Shown here in pieces: positions 1-10,421 of a DNA stretch of 64,000 nucleotides (position 1 is its first letter; each line of letters begins with the position of its first letter). The notes beneath the pieces were generated by a model. It was not told the DNA's origin. It saw only the letters and a list, made by a program, of their open reading frames with translations, and searched no databases. Both the position numbers and the translations under genes were made by a program. Location: the NCBI RefSeq assembly GCF_037975245.1, contig NC_092568.1:38280501-38344500 (forward strand), given 5' to 3'. Origin of the DNA: Apostichopus japonicus (lineage: Eukaryota > Echinodermata > Holothuroidea > Aspidochirotida > Stichopodidae).

Positions 1-58
1 GTTAAGAGGTTTGTTCACAAGTCGGACGAACGTGGCTAGCTTCAGACTCTCAGTGTGA

Positions 59-74
59 GTGTGCGTGCGTGCGT
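59..74. repeat. TGCG alternating tract (unit 1)
   Basis: A 16-bp perfect purine-pyrimidine alternation with GTGC repeats. Twelve bases (61-72) are the reverse complement of the GCAC repeats at 628-639, so each spacer has a matched pair of inverted repeats. Seen at the same offset in the other units. Confidence 0.75.
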
Positions 75-189
75 CAGTCATTGGGGCAATCATATCCGGG
101 CGTATATGCTACCATATAGCTTCTCAAGTCATATAAAAACATGCACATTATTTAGTTTAATGGGATAAGTAACCATATAGGTGGTCTAG

Positions 190-205
190 AGTTGAACATC
201 CAACT
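190..205. other. Small inverted repeat upstream of the 5S promoter (unit 1)
   Basis: AGTTG (190-194) and CAACT (201-205) form a 5-bp stem with a 6-nt loop, 59-74 bp before the gene. It is short enough to arise by chance, and repeats only because the unit repeats. Confidence 0.35.
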
Positions 206-221
206 TTGCAAAATAAGTCTC

Positions 222-233
222 GGGGCGGGCGGG
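222..233 (+). promoter_or_regulatory. G-rich element upstream of 5S TATA (unit 1)
   Basis: Three G-runs (GGGGCGGGCGGG) end directly at the TATA-like box, 31-42 bp before the 5S start. The element is kept in all readable units except unit 60, which lacks one G (49450-49451), and unit 34, which gains a fourth run. It resembles a GC box, but no factor can be assigned from sequence alone. Confidence 0.5.
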
Positions 234-242
234 TATAAAAAG
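234..242 (+). promoter_or_regulatory. TATA-like upstream promoter element of 5S (unit 1)
   Basis: TATAAAAAG lies at -30 to -22 relative to the 5S start, the usual place for a TATA-like box that helps TFIIIB and pol III placement in 5S genes of many invertebrates, plants and fungi. The same offset holds in every readable unit. Unit 56 has one A fewer (46212-46219). A second TATAAAA further upstream (132-138) is too distant to serve this gene. Confidence 0.7.
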
Positions 243-263
243 CTTAAATTTCACCATTCTAAT

Positions 264-382
264 GTCTACGACCATATCACGTTGAATATACCGGTTCTCG
301 TCCGATCACCGAAGTCAAGCAGCGTCGAGCCTAGTCAGTACTTGGATGGGTGACCGCCTGGGAATACTAGGTGCCGTAGACT
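264..382 (+). rRNA. 5S rRNA: 5S ribosomal RNA, unit 1 (reference copy)
   Basis: RNA of the large ribosomal subunit, transcribed by RNA polymerase III with TFIIIA. The gene aligns base for base in length with vertebrate 5S. Helix I closes with seven perfect pairs (264-270 with 375-381). Helix II pairs gene positions 16-21 with 57-62, including a G18-C60 pair. Helix III pairs CGGT (29-32) with ACCG (45-48). Helix V pairs CCTAG (67-71) with CTAGG (104-108). The conserved GTACTTGGATGG block lies at gene positions 75-86. The start is set by helix I; the 3' end is placed one base into the T-run and could be one or two bases longer. Downstream: 11-C run, long CATG allele. Next copy is 836 bp on. Confidence 0.98.
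313..360 (+). promoter_or_regulatory. 5S internal control region: A box, intermediate element, C box (unit 1)
   Basis: By alignment to the Xenopus 5S numbering, the A box is 313-327 (gene 50-64), the intermediate element 330-335 (gene 67-72) and the C box 343-360 (gene 80-97, TGGATGGGTGACCGCCTG). TFIIIA binds this region and recruits TFIIIC and TFIIIB. It is unchanged in all copies I read except unit 20. Confidence 0.85.
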
Positions 383-393
383 TTTTCATTTTT
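382..393 (+). terminator. Tandem pol III T-run terminators (unit 1)
   Basis: T5 at 382-386 directly follows helix I, and a second T5 at 389-393 follows after CA. A T-run of four or more on the non-template strand stops RNA polymerase III, so the second run is a likely backup. The pair recurs at the same offset in the other units; unit 19 has only T4 in the second run. Confidence 0.88.
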
Positions 394-412
394 CCTCACC
401 CACAACTCCGCA

Positions 413-437
413 CCCTTTCTTTCTTTATTTCTTTTTC
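413..437 (+). repeat. Polypyrimidine (CTTT) tract (unit 1)
   Basis: A C/T-only stretch broken by one A at 427, with CTTT repeats. It ends in a third T5 run (432-436). Its length seems stable between units, unlike the poly-C run that follows. A possible late transcription stop or triplex-prone site; no function can be shown. Confidence 0.7.
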
Positions 438-475
438 ACTATTCTTTTATCCTGTCATTGTTATGAAAAGTCCCT

Positions 476-486
476 CCCCCCCCCCC
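476..486 (+). repeat. Poly-C homopolymer, 11 C in unit 1, 9-16 across array
   Basis: This run is the main source of length variation. By count it is 11-12 C in units 1-19, 9-13 C in most later units, and 13-16 C in units 51-54, with 15 C in unit 60. The minus strand is an uninterrupted G-run that may fold or stall polymerases. True lengths are uncertain because homopolymers are error-prone in sequencing. Confidence 0.9.
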
Positions 487-614
487 TCACCACCACCGTT
501 GAAGACATTGACTTGCCATATACCACTATTGTTGTGACCTGATCATTGCAATCACAAGTTTTTCTCCAGCCCCCTTTAATTCGAGACAAGTGTATCATTA
601 GGGCTATATCATTC

Positions 615-640
615 CGCATGCATGCATGCACGCACGCACG
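615..640. repeat. CATG/CACG alternating purine-pyrimidine tract (unit 1, long allele)
   Basis: A perfect 26-bp purine-pyrimidine alternation: GCAT repeats (616-629 is a 14-bp self-complementary palindrome) pass into GCAC repeats. A long allele is in all readable units except 19, which have a 4-bp (one CATG) shorter form. Alternation of this kind favours Z-DNA under negative supercoiling. Confidence 0.85.
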
Positions 641-642
641 AG

Positions 643-703
643 TGTTCTCCCTCAGGAAAAGTGCCGAAAAGAAACGGGAGAACATCTTTCTTGATATGTT
701 CTC
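643..703. repeat. Two overlapping inverted repeats sharing a central arm (unit 1)
   Basis: The arm TGTTCTCCC (643-651) can pair with GGGAGAACA (676-684), a 9-bp stem with a 24-nt loop. The arm GAGAACAT (678-685) can pair instead with ATGTTCTC (696-703), an 8-bp stem with a 10-nt loop. The two hairpins exclude each other. The region is not expected to be in the 5S transcript. Confidence 0.6.
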
Positions 704-1099
704 AAACAAAATCTCTCGTTTTTTGTGGCTTGGATGTCGGAGTACACAAAAGGAAGTAAATGTGATGCACAAATTAGGTCGATTGAGGCAATTTTAGACC
801 ACTTTAGGCTTCCCATGAGCAGCGTACGAACACTATGTTAAGAGGTTTGTTCACAAGTCGGACGAACGTGGCTAGCTTCAGACTCTCAGTGTGAGTGTGC
901 GTGCGTGCGTCAGTCATTGGGGCAATCATATCCGGGCGTATATGCTACCATATAGCTTCTCAAGTCATATAAAAACATGCACATTATTTAGTTTAATGGG
1001 ATAAGTAACCATATAGGTGGTCTAGAGTTGAACATCCAACTTTGCAAAATAAGTCTCGGGGCGGGCGGGTATAAAAAGCTTAAATTTCACCATTCTAAT

Positions 1100-1218
1100 G
1101 TCTACGACCATATCACGTTGAATATACCGGTTCTCGTCCGATCACCGAAGTCAAGCAGCGTCGAGCCTAGTCAGTACTTGGATGGGTGACCGCCTGGGAA
1201 TACTAGGTGCCGTAGACT
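1100..1218 (+). rRNA. 5S rRNA: 5S ribosomal RNA, unit 2
   Basis: Checked base by base against unit 1 and identical. Downstream 12-C run, long CATG allele; next copy 837 bp on. Confidence 0.98.
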
Positions 1219-1936
1219 TTTTCATTTTTCCTCACCCACAACTCCGCACCCTTTCTTTCTTTATTTCTTTTTCACTATTCTTTTATCCTGTCATTGTTAT
1301 GAAAAGTCCCTCCCCCCCCCCCCTCACCACCACCGTTGAAGACATTGACTTGCCATATACCACTATTGTTGTGACCTGATCATTGCAATCACAAGTTTTT
1401 CTCCAGCCCCCTTTAATTCGAGACAAGTGTATCATTAGGGCTATATCATTCCGCATGCATGCATGCACGCACGCACGAGTGTTCTCCCTCAGGAAAAGTG
1501 CCGAAAAGAAACGGGAGAACATCTTTCTTGATATGTTCTCAAACAAAATCTCTCGTTTTTTGTGGCTTGGATGTCGGAGTACACAAAAGGAAGTAAATGT
1601 GATGCACAAATTAGGTCGATTGAGGCAATTTTAGACCACTTTAGGCTTCCCATGAGCAGCGTACGAACACTATGTTAAGAGGTTTGTTCACAAGTCGGAC
1701 GAACGTGGCTAGCTTCAGACTCTCAGTGTGAGTGTGCGTGCGTGCGTCAGTCATTGGGGCAATCATATCCGGGCGTATATGCTACCATATAGCTTCTCAA
1801 GTCATATAAAAACATGCACATTATTTAGTTTAATGGGATAAGTAACCATATAGGTGGTCTAGAGTTGAACATCCAACTTTGCAAAATAAGTCTCGGGGCG
1901 GGCGGGTATAAAAAGCTTAAATTTCACCATTCTAAT

Positions 1937-2055
1937 GTCTACGACCATATCACGTTGAATATACCGGTTCTCGTCCGATCACCGAAGTCAAGCAGCGTCG
2001 AGCCTAGTCAGTACTTGGATGGGTGACCGCCTGGGAATACTAGGTGCCGTAGACT
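1937..2055 (+). rRNA. 5S rRNA: 5S ribosomal RNA, unit 3
   Basis: Matches the reference copy. Downstream 11-C run, long CATG allele; next copy 836 bp on. Confidence 0.97.
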
Positions 2056-2772
2056 TTTTCATTTTTCCTCACCCACAACTCCGCACCCTTTCTTTCTTTA
2101 TTTCTTTTTCACTATTCTTTTATCCTGTCATTGTTATGAAAAGTCCCTCCCCCCCCCCCTCACCACCACCGTTGAAGACATTGACTTGCCATATACCACT
2201 ATTGTTGTGACCTGATCATTGCAATCACAAGTTTTTCTCCAGCCCCCTTTAATTCGAGACAAGTGTATCATTAGGGCTATATCATTCCGCATGCATGCAT
2301 GCACGCACGCACGAGTGTTCTCCCTCAGGAAAAGTGCCGAAAAGAAACGGGAGAACATCTTTCTTGATATGTTCTCAAACAAAATCTCTCGTTTTTTGTG
2401 GCTTGGATGTCGGAGTACACAAAAGGAAGTAAATGTGATGCACAAATTAGGTCGATTGAGGCAATTTTAGACCACTTTAGGCTTCCCATGAGCAGCGTAC
2501 GAACACTATGTTAAGAGGTTTGTTCACAAGTCGGACGAACGTGGCTAGCTTCAGACTCTCAGTGTGAGTGTGCGTGCGTGCGTCAGTCATTGGGGCAATC
2601 ATATCCGGGCGTATATGCTACCATATAGCTTCTCAAGTCATATAAAAACATGCACATTATTTAGTTTAATGGGATAAGTAACCATATAGGTGGTCTAGAG
2701 TTGAACATCCAACTTTGCAAAATAAGTCTCGGGGCGGGCGGGTATAAAAAGCTTAAATTTCACCATTCTAAT

Positions 2773-2891
2773 GTCTACGACCATATCACGTTGAATATAC
2801 CGGTTCTCGTCCGATCACCGAAGTCAAGCAGCGTCGAGCCTAGTCAGTACTTGGATGGGTGACCGCCTGGGAATACTAGGTGCCGTAGACT
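2773..2891 (+). rRNA. 5S rRNA: 5S ribosomal RNA, unit 4
   Basis: Matches the reference copy. Downstream 11-C run, long CATG allele; next copy 836 bp on. Confidence 0.97.
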
Positions 2892-3608
2892 TTTTCATTT
2901 TTCCTCACCCACAACTCCGCACCCTTTCTTTCTTTATTTCTTTTTCACTATTCTTTTATCCTGTCATTGTTATGAAAAGTCCCTCCCCCCCCCCCTCACC
3001 ACCACCGTTGAAGACATTGACTTGCCATATACCACTATTGTTGTGACCTGATCATTGCAATCACAAGTTTTTCTCCAGCCCCCTTTAATTCGAGACAAGT
3101 GTATCATTAGGGCTATATCATTCCGCATGCATGCATGCACGCACGCACGAGTGTTCTCCCTCAGGAAAAGTGCCGAAAAGAAACGGGAGAACATCTTTCT
3201 TGATATGTTCTCAAACAAAATCTCTCGTTTTTTGTGGCTTGGATGTCGGAGTACACAAAAGGAAGTAAATGTGATGCACAAATTAGGTCGATTGAGGCAA
3301 TTTTAGACCACTTTAGGCTTCCCATGAGCAGCGTACGAACACTATGTTAAGAGGTTTGTTCACAAGTCGGACGAACGTGGCTAGCTTCAGACTCTCAGTG
3401 TGAGTGTGCGTGCGTGCGTCAGTCATTGGGGCAATCATATCCGGGCGTATATGCTACCATATAGCTTCTCAAGTCATATAAAAACATGCACATTATTTAG
3501 TTTAATGGGATAAGTAACCATATAGGTGGTCTAGAGTTGAACATCCAACTTTGCAAAATAAGTCTCGGGGCGGGCGGGTATAAAAAGCTTAAATTTCACC
3601 ATTCTAAT

Positions 3609-3727
3609 GTCTACGACCATATCACGTTGAATATACCGGTTCTCGTCCGATCACCGAAGTCAAGCAGCGTCGAGCCTAGTCAGTACTTGGATGGGTGACC
3701 GCCTGGGAATACTAGGTGCCGTAGACT
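3609..3727 (+). rRNA. 5S rRNA: 5S ribosomal RNA, unit 5
   Basis: Matches the reference copy. Downstream 12-C run, long CATG allele; next copy 837 bp on. Confidence 0.97.
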
Positions 3728-4445
3728 TTTTCATTTTTCCTCACCCACAACTCCGCACCCTTTCTTTCTTTATTTCTTTTTCACTATTCTTTTATCCTGT
3801 CATTGTTATGAAAAGTCCCTCCCCCCCCCCCCTCACCACCACCGTTGAAGACATTGACTTGCCATATACCACTATTGTTGTGACCTGATCATTGCAATCA
3901 CAAGTTTTTCTCCAGCCCCCTTTAATTCGAGACAAGTGTATCATTAGGGCTATATCATTCCGCATGCATGCATGCACGCACGCACGAGTGTTCTCCCTCA
4001 GGAAAAGTGCCGAAAAGAAACGGGAGAACATCTTTCTTGATATGTTCTCAAACAAAATCTCTCGTTTTTTGTGGCTTGGATGTCGGAGTACACAAAAGGA
4101 AGTAAATGTGATGCACAAATTAGGTCGATTGAGGCAATTTTAGACCACTTTAGGCTTCCCATGAGCAGCGTACGAACACTATGTTAAGAGGTTTGTTCAC
4201 AAGTCGGACGAACGTGGCTAGCTTCAGACTCTCAGTGTGAGTGTGCGTGCGTGCGTCAGTCATTGGGGCAATCATATCCGGGCGTATATGCTACCATATA
4301 GCTTCTCAAGTCATATAAAAACATGCACATTATTTAGTTTAATGGGATAAGTAACCATATAGGTGGTCTAGAGTTGAACATCCAACTTTGCAAAATAAGT
4401 CTCGGGGCGGGCGGGTATAAAAAGCTTAAATTTCACCATTCTAAT

Positions 4446-4564
4446 GTCTACGACCATATCACGTTGAATATACCGGTTCTCGTCCGATCACCGAAGTCAA
4501 GCAGCGTCGAGCCTAGTCAGTACTTGGATGGGTGACCGCCTGGGAATACTAGGTGCCGTAGACT
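4446..4564 (+). rRNA. 5S rRNA: 5S ribosomal RNA, unit 6
   Basis: Matches the reference copy. Downstream 11-C run, long CATG allele; next copy 836 bp on. Confidence 0.97.
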
Positions 4565-5281
4565 TTTTCATTTTTCCTCACCCACAACTCCGCACCCTTT
4601 CTTTCTTTATTTCTTTTTCACTATTCTTTTATCCTGTCATTGTTATGAAAAGTCCCTCCCCCCCCCCCTCACCACCACCGTTGAAGACATTGACTTGCCA
4701 TATACCACTATTGTTGTGACCTGATCATTGCAATCACAAGTTTTTCTCCAGCCCCCTTTAATTCGAGACAAGTGTATCATTAGGGCTATATCATTCCGCA
4801 TGCATGCATGCACGCACGCACGAGTGTTCTCCCTCAGGAAAAGTGCCGAAAAGAAACGGGAGAACATCTTTCTTGATATGTTCTCAAACAAAATCTCTCG
4901 TTTTTTGTGGCTTGGATGTCGGAGTACACAAAAGGAAGTAAATGTGATGCACAAATTAGGTCGATTGAGGCAATTTTAGACCACTTTAGGCTTCCCATGA
5001 GCAGCGTACGAACACTATGTTAAGAGGTTTGTTCACAAGTCGGACGAACGTGGCTAGCTTCAGACTCTCAGTGTGAGTGTGCGTGCGTGCGTCAGTCATT
5101 GGGGCAATCATATCCGGGCGTATATGCTACCATATAGCTTCTCAAGTCATATAAAAACATGCACATTATTTAGTTTAATGGGATAAGTAACCATATAGGT
5201 GGTCTAGAGTTGAACATCCAACTTTGCAAAATAAGTCTCGGGGCGGGCGGGTATAAAAAGCTTAAATTTCACCATTCTAAT

Positions 5282-5400
5282 GTCTACGACCATATCACGT
5301 TGAATATACCGGTTCTCGTCCGATCACCGAAGTCAAGCAGCGTCGAGCCTAGTCAGTACTTGGATGGGTGACCGCCTGGGAATACTAGGTGCCGTAGACT
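5282..5400 (+). rRNA. 5S rRNA: 5S ribosomal RNA, unit 7
   Basis: Matches the reference copy. 11-C run, long allele. The spacer has one extra C (run 5667-5670), which makes the spacing 837 bp. Confidence 0.97.
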
Positions 5401-6118
5401 TTTTCATTTTTCCTCACCCACAACTCCGCACCCTTTCTTTCTTTATTTCTTTTTCACTATTCTTTTATCCTGTCATTGTTATGAAAAGTCCCTCCCCCCC
5501 CCCCTCACCACCACCGTTGAAGACATTGACTTGCCATATACCACTATTGTTGTGACCTGATCATTGCAATCACAAGTTTTTCTCCAGCCCCCTTTAATTC
5601 GAGACAAGTGTATCATTAGGGCTATATCATTCCGCATGCATGCATGCACGCACGCACGAGTGTTCTCCCCTCAGGAAAAGTGCCGAAAAGAAACGGGAGA
5701 ACATCTTTCTTGATATGTTCTCAAACAAAATCTCTCGTTTTTTGTGGCTTGGATGTCGGAGTACACAAAAGGAAGTAAATGTGATGCACAAATTAGGTCG
5801 ATTGAGGCAATTTTAGACCACTTTAGGCTTCCCATGAGCAGCGTACGAACACTATGTTAAGAGGTTTGTTCACAAGTCGGACGAACGTGGCTAGCTTCAG
5901 ACTCTCAGTGTGAGTGTGCGTGCGTGCGTCAGTCATTGGGGCAATCATATCCGGGCGTATATGCTACCATATAGCTTCTCAAGTCATATAAAAACATGCA
6001 CATTATTTAGTTTAATGGGATAAGTAACCATATAGGTGGTCTAGAGTTGAACATCCAACTTTGCAAAATAAGTCTCGGGGCGGGCGGGTATAAAAAGCTT
6101 AAATTTCACCATTCTAAT

Positions 6119-6237
6119 GTCTACGACCATATCACGTTGAATATACCGGTTCTCGTCCGATCACCGAAGTCAAGCAGCGTCGAGCCTAGTCAGTACTTGG
6201 ATGGGTGACCGCCTGGGAATACTAGGTGCCGTAGACT
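6119..6237 (+). rRNA. 5S rRNA: 5S ribosomal RNA, unit 8
   Basis: Matches the reference copy. 11-C run, long allele. The spacer has one extra G (6440-6441), spacing 837 bp. Confidence 0.97.
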
Positions 6238-6955
6238 TTTTCATTTTTCCTCACCCACAACTCCGCACCCTTTCTTTCTTTATTTCTTTTTCACTATTCT
6301 TTTATCCTGTCATTGTTATGAAAAGTCCCTCCCCCCCCCCCTCACCACCACCGTTGAAGACATTGACTTGCCATATACCACTATTGTTGTGACCTGATCA
6401 TTGCAATCACAAGTTTTTCTCCAGCCCCCTTTAATTCGAGGACAAGTGTATCATTAGGGCTATATCATTCCGCATGCATGCATGCACGCACGCACGAGTG
6501 TTCTCCCTCAGGAAAAGTGCCGAAAAGAAACGGGAGAACATCTTTCTTGATATGTTCTCAAACAAAATCTCTCGTTTTTTGTGGCTTGGATGTCGGAGTA
6601 CACAAAAGGAAGTAAATGTGATGCACAAATTAGGTCGATTGAGGCAATTTTAGACCACTTTAGGCTTCCCATGAGCAGCGTACGAACACTATGTTAAGAG
6701 GTTTGTTCACAAGTCGGACGAACGTGGCTAGCTTCAGACTCTCAGTGTGAGTGTGCGTGCGTGCGTCAGTCATTGGGGCAATCATATCCGGGCGTATATG
6801 CTACCATATAGCTTCTCAAGTCATATAAAAACATGCACATTATTTAGTTTAATGGGATAAGTAACCATATAGGTGGTCTAGAGTTGAACATCCAACTTTG
6901 CAAAATAAGTCTCGGGGCGGGCGGGTATAAAAAGCTTAAATTTCACCATTCTAAT

Positions 6956-7074
6956 GTCTACGACCATATCACGTTGAATATACCGGTTCTCGTCCGATCA
7001 CCGAAGTCAAGCAGCGTCGAGCCTAGTCAGTACTTGGATGGGTGACCGCCTGGGAATACTAGGTGCCGTAGACT
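6956..7074 (+). rRNA. 5S rRNA: 5S ribosomal RNA, unit 9
   Basis: Matches the reference copy. 11-C run, long CATG allele; next copy 836 bp on. Confidence 0.97.
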
Positions 7075-7791
7075 TTTTCATTTTTCCTCACCCACAACTC
7101 CGCACCCTTTCTTTCTTTATTTCTTTTTCACTATTCTTTTATCCTGTCATTGTTATGAAAAGTCCCTCCCCCCCCCCCTCACCACCACCGTTGAAGACAT
7201 TGACTTGCCATATACCACTATTGTTGTGACCTGATCATTGCAATCACAAGTTTTTCTCCAGCCCCCTTTAATTCGAGACAAGTGTATCATTAGGGCTATA
7301 TCATTCCGCATGCATGCATGCACGCACGCACGAGTGTTCTCCCTCAGGAAAAGTGCCGAAAAGAAACGGGAGAACATCTTTCTTGATATGTTCTCAAACA
7401 AAATCTCTCGTTTTTTGTGGCTTGGATGTCGGAGTACACAAAAGGAAGTAAATGTGATGCACAAATTAGGTCGATTGAGGCAATTTTAGACCACTTTAGG
7501 CTTCCCATGAGCAGCGTACGAACACTATGTTAAGAGGTTTGTTCACAAGTCGGACGAACGTGGCTAGCTTCAGACTCTCAGTGTGAGTGTGCGTGCGTGC
7601 GTCAGTCATTGGGGCAATCATATCCGGGCGTATATGCTACCATATAGCTTCTCAAGTCATATAAAAACATGCACATTATTTAGTTTAATGGGATAAGTAA
7701 CCATATAGGTGGTCTAGAGTTGAACATCCAACTTTGCAAAATAAGTCTCGGGGCGGGCGGGTATAAAAAGCTTAAATTTCACCATTCTAAT

Positions 7792-7910
7792 GTCTACGAC
7801 CATATCACGTTGAATATACCGGTTCTCGTCCGATCACCGAAGTCAAGCAGCGTCGAGCCTAGTCAGTACTTGGATGGGTGACCGCCTGGGAATACTAGGT
7901 GCCGTAGACT
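7792..7910 (+). rRNA. 5S rRNA: 5S ribosomal RNA, unit 10
   Basis: Matches the reference copy. 12-C run, long CATG allele; first of four units in a row with 12 C. Next copy 837 bp on. Confidence 0.97.
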
Positions 7911-8628
7911 TTTTCATTTTTCCTCACCCACAACTCCGCACCCTTTCTTTCTTTATTTCTTTTTCACTATTCTTTTATCCTGTCATTGTTATGAAAAGTC
8001 CCTCCCCCCCCCCCCTCACCACCACCGTTGAAGACATTGACTTGCCATATACCACTATTGTTGTGACCTGATCATTGCAATCACAAGTTTTTCTCCAGCC
8101 CCCTTTAATTCGAGACAAGTGTATCATTAGGGCTATATCATTCCGCATGCATGCATGCACGCACGCACGAGTGTTCTCCCTCAGGAAAAGTGCCGAAAAG
8201 AAACGGGAGAACATCTTTCTTGATATGTTCTCAAACAAAATCTCTCGTTTTTTGTGGCTTGGATGTCGGAGTACACAAAAGGAAGTAAATGTGATGCACA
8301 AATTAGGTCGATTGAGGCAATTTTAGACCACTTTAGGCTTCCCATGAGCAGCGTACGAACACTATGTTAAGAGGTTTGTTCACAAGTCGGACGAACGTGG
8401 CTAGCTTCAGACTCTCAGTGTGAGTGTGCGTGCGTGCGTCAGTCATTGGGGCAATCATATCCGGGCGTATATGCTACCATATAGCTTCTCAAGTCATATA
8501 AAAACATGCACATTATTTAGTTTAATGGGATAAGTAACCATATAGGTGGTCTAGAGTTGAACATCCAACTTTGCAAAATAAGTCTCGGGGCGGGCGGGTA
8601 TAAAAAGCTTAAATTTCACCATTCTAAT

Positions 8629-8747
8629 GTCTACGACCATATCACGTTGAATATACCGGTTCTCGTCCGATCACCGAAGTCAAGCAGCGTCGAGCCTAGT
8701 CAGTACTTGGATGGGTGACCGCCTGGGAATACTAGGTGCCGTAGACT
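8629..8747 (+). rRNA. 5S rRNA: 5S ribosomal RNA, unit 11
   Basis: Matches the reference copy. 12-C run, long CATG allele; next copy 837 bp on. Confidence 0.97.
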
Positions 8748-9465
8748 TTTTCATTTTTCCTCACCCACAACTCCGCACCCTTTCTTTCTTTATTTCTTTT
8801 TCACTATTCTTTTATCCTGTCATTGTTATGAAAAGTCCCTCCCCCCCCCCCCTCACCACCACCGTTGAAGACATTGACTTGCCATATACCACTATTGTTG
8901 TGACCTGATCATTGCAATCACAAGTTTTTCTCCAGCCCCCTTTAATTCGAGACAAGTGTATCATTAGGGCTATATCATTCCGCATGCATGCATGCACGCA
9001 CGCACGAGTGTTCTCCCTCAGGAAAAGTGCCGAAAAGAAACGGGAGAACATCTTTCTTGATATGTTCTCAAACAAAATCTCTCGTTTTTTGTGGCTTGGA
9101 TGTCGGAGTACACAAAAGGAAGTAAATGTGATGCACAAATTAGGTCGATTGAGGCAATTTTAGACCACTTTAGGCTTCCCATGAGCAGCGTACGAACACT
9201 ATGTTAAGAGGTTTGTTCACAAGTCGGACGAACGTGGCTAGCTTCAGACTCTCAGTGTGAGTGTGCGTGCGTGCGTCAGTCATTGGGGCAATCATATCCG
9301 GGCGTATATGCTACCATATAGCTTCTCAAGTCATATAAAAACATGCACATTATTTAGTTTAATGGGATAAGTAACCATATAGGTGGTCTAGAGTTGAACA
9401 TCCAACTTTGCAAAATAAGTCTCGGGGCGGGCGGGTATAAAAAGCTTAAATTTCACCATTCTAAT

Positions 9466-9584
9466 GTCTACGACCATATCACGTTGAATATACCGGTTCT
9501 CGTCCGATCACCGAAGTCAAGCAGCGTCGAGCCTAGTCAGTACTTGGATGGGTGACCGCCTGGGAATACTAGGTGCCGTAGACT
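9466..9584 (+). rRNA. 5S rRNA: 5S ribosomal RNA, unit 12
   Basis: Matches the reference copy. 12-C run, long CATG allele; next copy 837 bp on. Confidence 0.97.
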
Positions 9585-10302
9585 TTTTCATTTTTCCTCA
9601 CCCACAACTCCGCACCCTTTCTTTCTTTATTTCTTTTTCACTATTCTTTTATCCTGTCATTGTTATGAAAAGTCCCTCCCCCCCCCCCCTCACCACCACC
9701 GTTGAAGACATTGACTTGCCATATACCACTATTGTTGTGACCTGATCATTGCAATCACAAGTTTTTCTCCAGCCCCCTTTAATTCGAGACAAGTGTATCA
9801 TTAGGGCTATATCATTCCGCATGCATGCATGCACGCACGCACGAGTGTTCTCCCTCAGGAAAAGTGCCGAAAAGAAACGGGAGAACATCTTTCTTGATAT
9901 GTTCTCAAACAAAATCTCTCGTTTTTTGTGGCTTGGATGTCGGAGTACACAAAAGGAAGTAAATGTGATGCACAAATTAGGTCGATTGAGGCAATTTTAG
10001 ACCACTTTAGGCTTCCCATGAGCAGCGTACGAACACTATGTTAAGAGGTTTGTTCACAAGTCGGACGAACGTGGCTAGCTTCAGACTCTCAGTGTGAGTG
10101 TGCGTGCGTGCGTCAGTCATTGGGGCAATCATATCCGGGCGTATATGCTACCATATAGCTTCTCAAGTCATATAAAAACATGCACATTATTTAGTTTAAT
10201 GGGATAAGTAACCATATAGGTGGTCTAGAGTTGAACATCCAACTTTGCAAAATAAGTCTCGGGGCGGGCGGGTATAAAAAGCTTAAATTTCACCATTCTA
10301 AT

Positions 10303-10421
10303 GTCTACGACCATATCACGTTGAATATACCGGTTCTCGTCCGATCACCGAAGTCAAGCAGCGTCGAGCCTAGTCAGTACTTGGATGGGTGACCGCCTGG
10401 GAATACTAGGTGCCGTAGACT
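10303..10421 (+). rRNA. 5S rRNA: 5S ribosomal RNA, unit 13
   Basis: Matches the reference copy. 12-C run, long CATG allele; next copy 837 bp on. Confidence 0.97.

Larger units (their letters stand above)
383..1099. other. Intergenic (non-transcribed) spacer, representative of all units
   Basis: About 717 bp separate the genes. In order the spacer holds terminators, a pyrimidine tract, a poly-C run, a unique stretch, the CATG/CACG tract, two overlapping inverted repeats, a T6 run (719-724), the junction where my unit numbering restarts (837), a TGCG tract, a small hairpin (about 1026-1041), the G-rich element and the TATA-like box. I see no tRNA, U1, U2, U5, U6, 7SL or histone sequence on either strand. 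Short open frames in it change with repeat-length alleles and look non-coding. All later spacers share this layout. Confidence 0.85.

Noticed and set aside
184-206. Possible tRNA B-box-like sequence upstream of 5S
   Set aside because: GTTGAACATCC matches the B-box consensus poorly, no A box lies at the right distance, and no cloverleaf can be drawn.
346-537. Plus-strand open frame of 63-66 codons starting inside each 5S gene
   Set aside because: It begins within the C box of the 5S gene and its tail depends on poly-C length. A shadow of the rRNA gene.
546-553. ATTGCAAT palindrome as an operator or octamer site
   Set aside because: Eight bases are too short to support a claim, and its repetition only reflects the tandem unit.
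544-558. Minus-strand resemblance to the 3' part of a flatworm spliced leader (CTTGTGATTGCAATG)
   Set aside because: 5S arrays of some invertebrates do carry spliced-leader genes, so I looked. The match is short and from memory, no splice donor of the usual form follows it, and I see no convincing Sm site. A search against known spliced leaders and RNA reads starting here would decide.
719-724. T6 run as terminator of a second pol III gene
   Set aside because: No A/B-box gene or snRNA-like sequence precedes it in the spacer on the + strand.
461-772. Minus-strand open frame of 103-111 codons in each spacer
   Set aside because: Its end reads through the poly-C run, so its C-terminus changes with every homopolymer length, giving at least three different tails. 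No known domain, and it overlaps the other spurious frame.
546-797. Plus-strand open frame of 83 codons in each spacer (unit 1 position given)
   Set aside because: It starts at TTG, not ATG, overlaps the CATG/CACG tract and has low-complexity, unrecognisable sequence. In the 19 short-allele units the 4-bp change shifts its frame and gives a different 69-residue end, so there is no coding constraint. It recurs only because the unit recurs.
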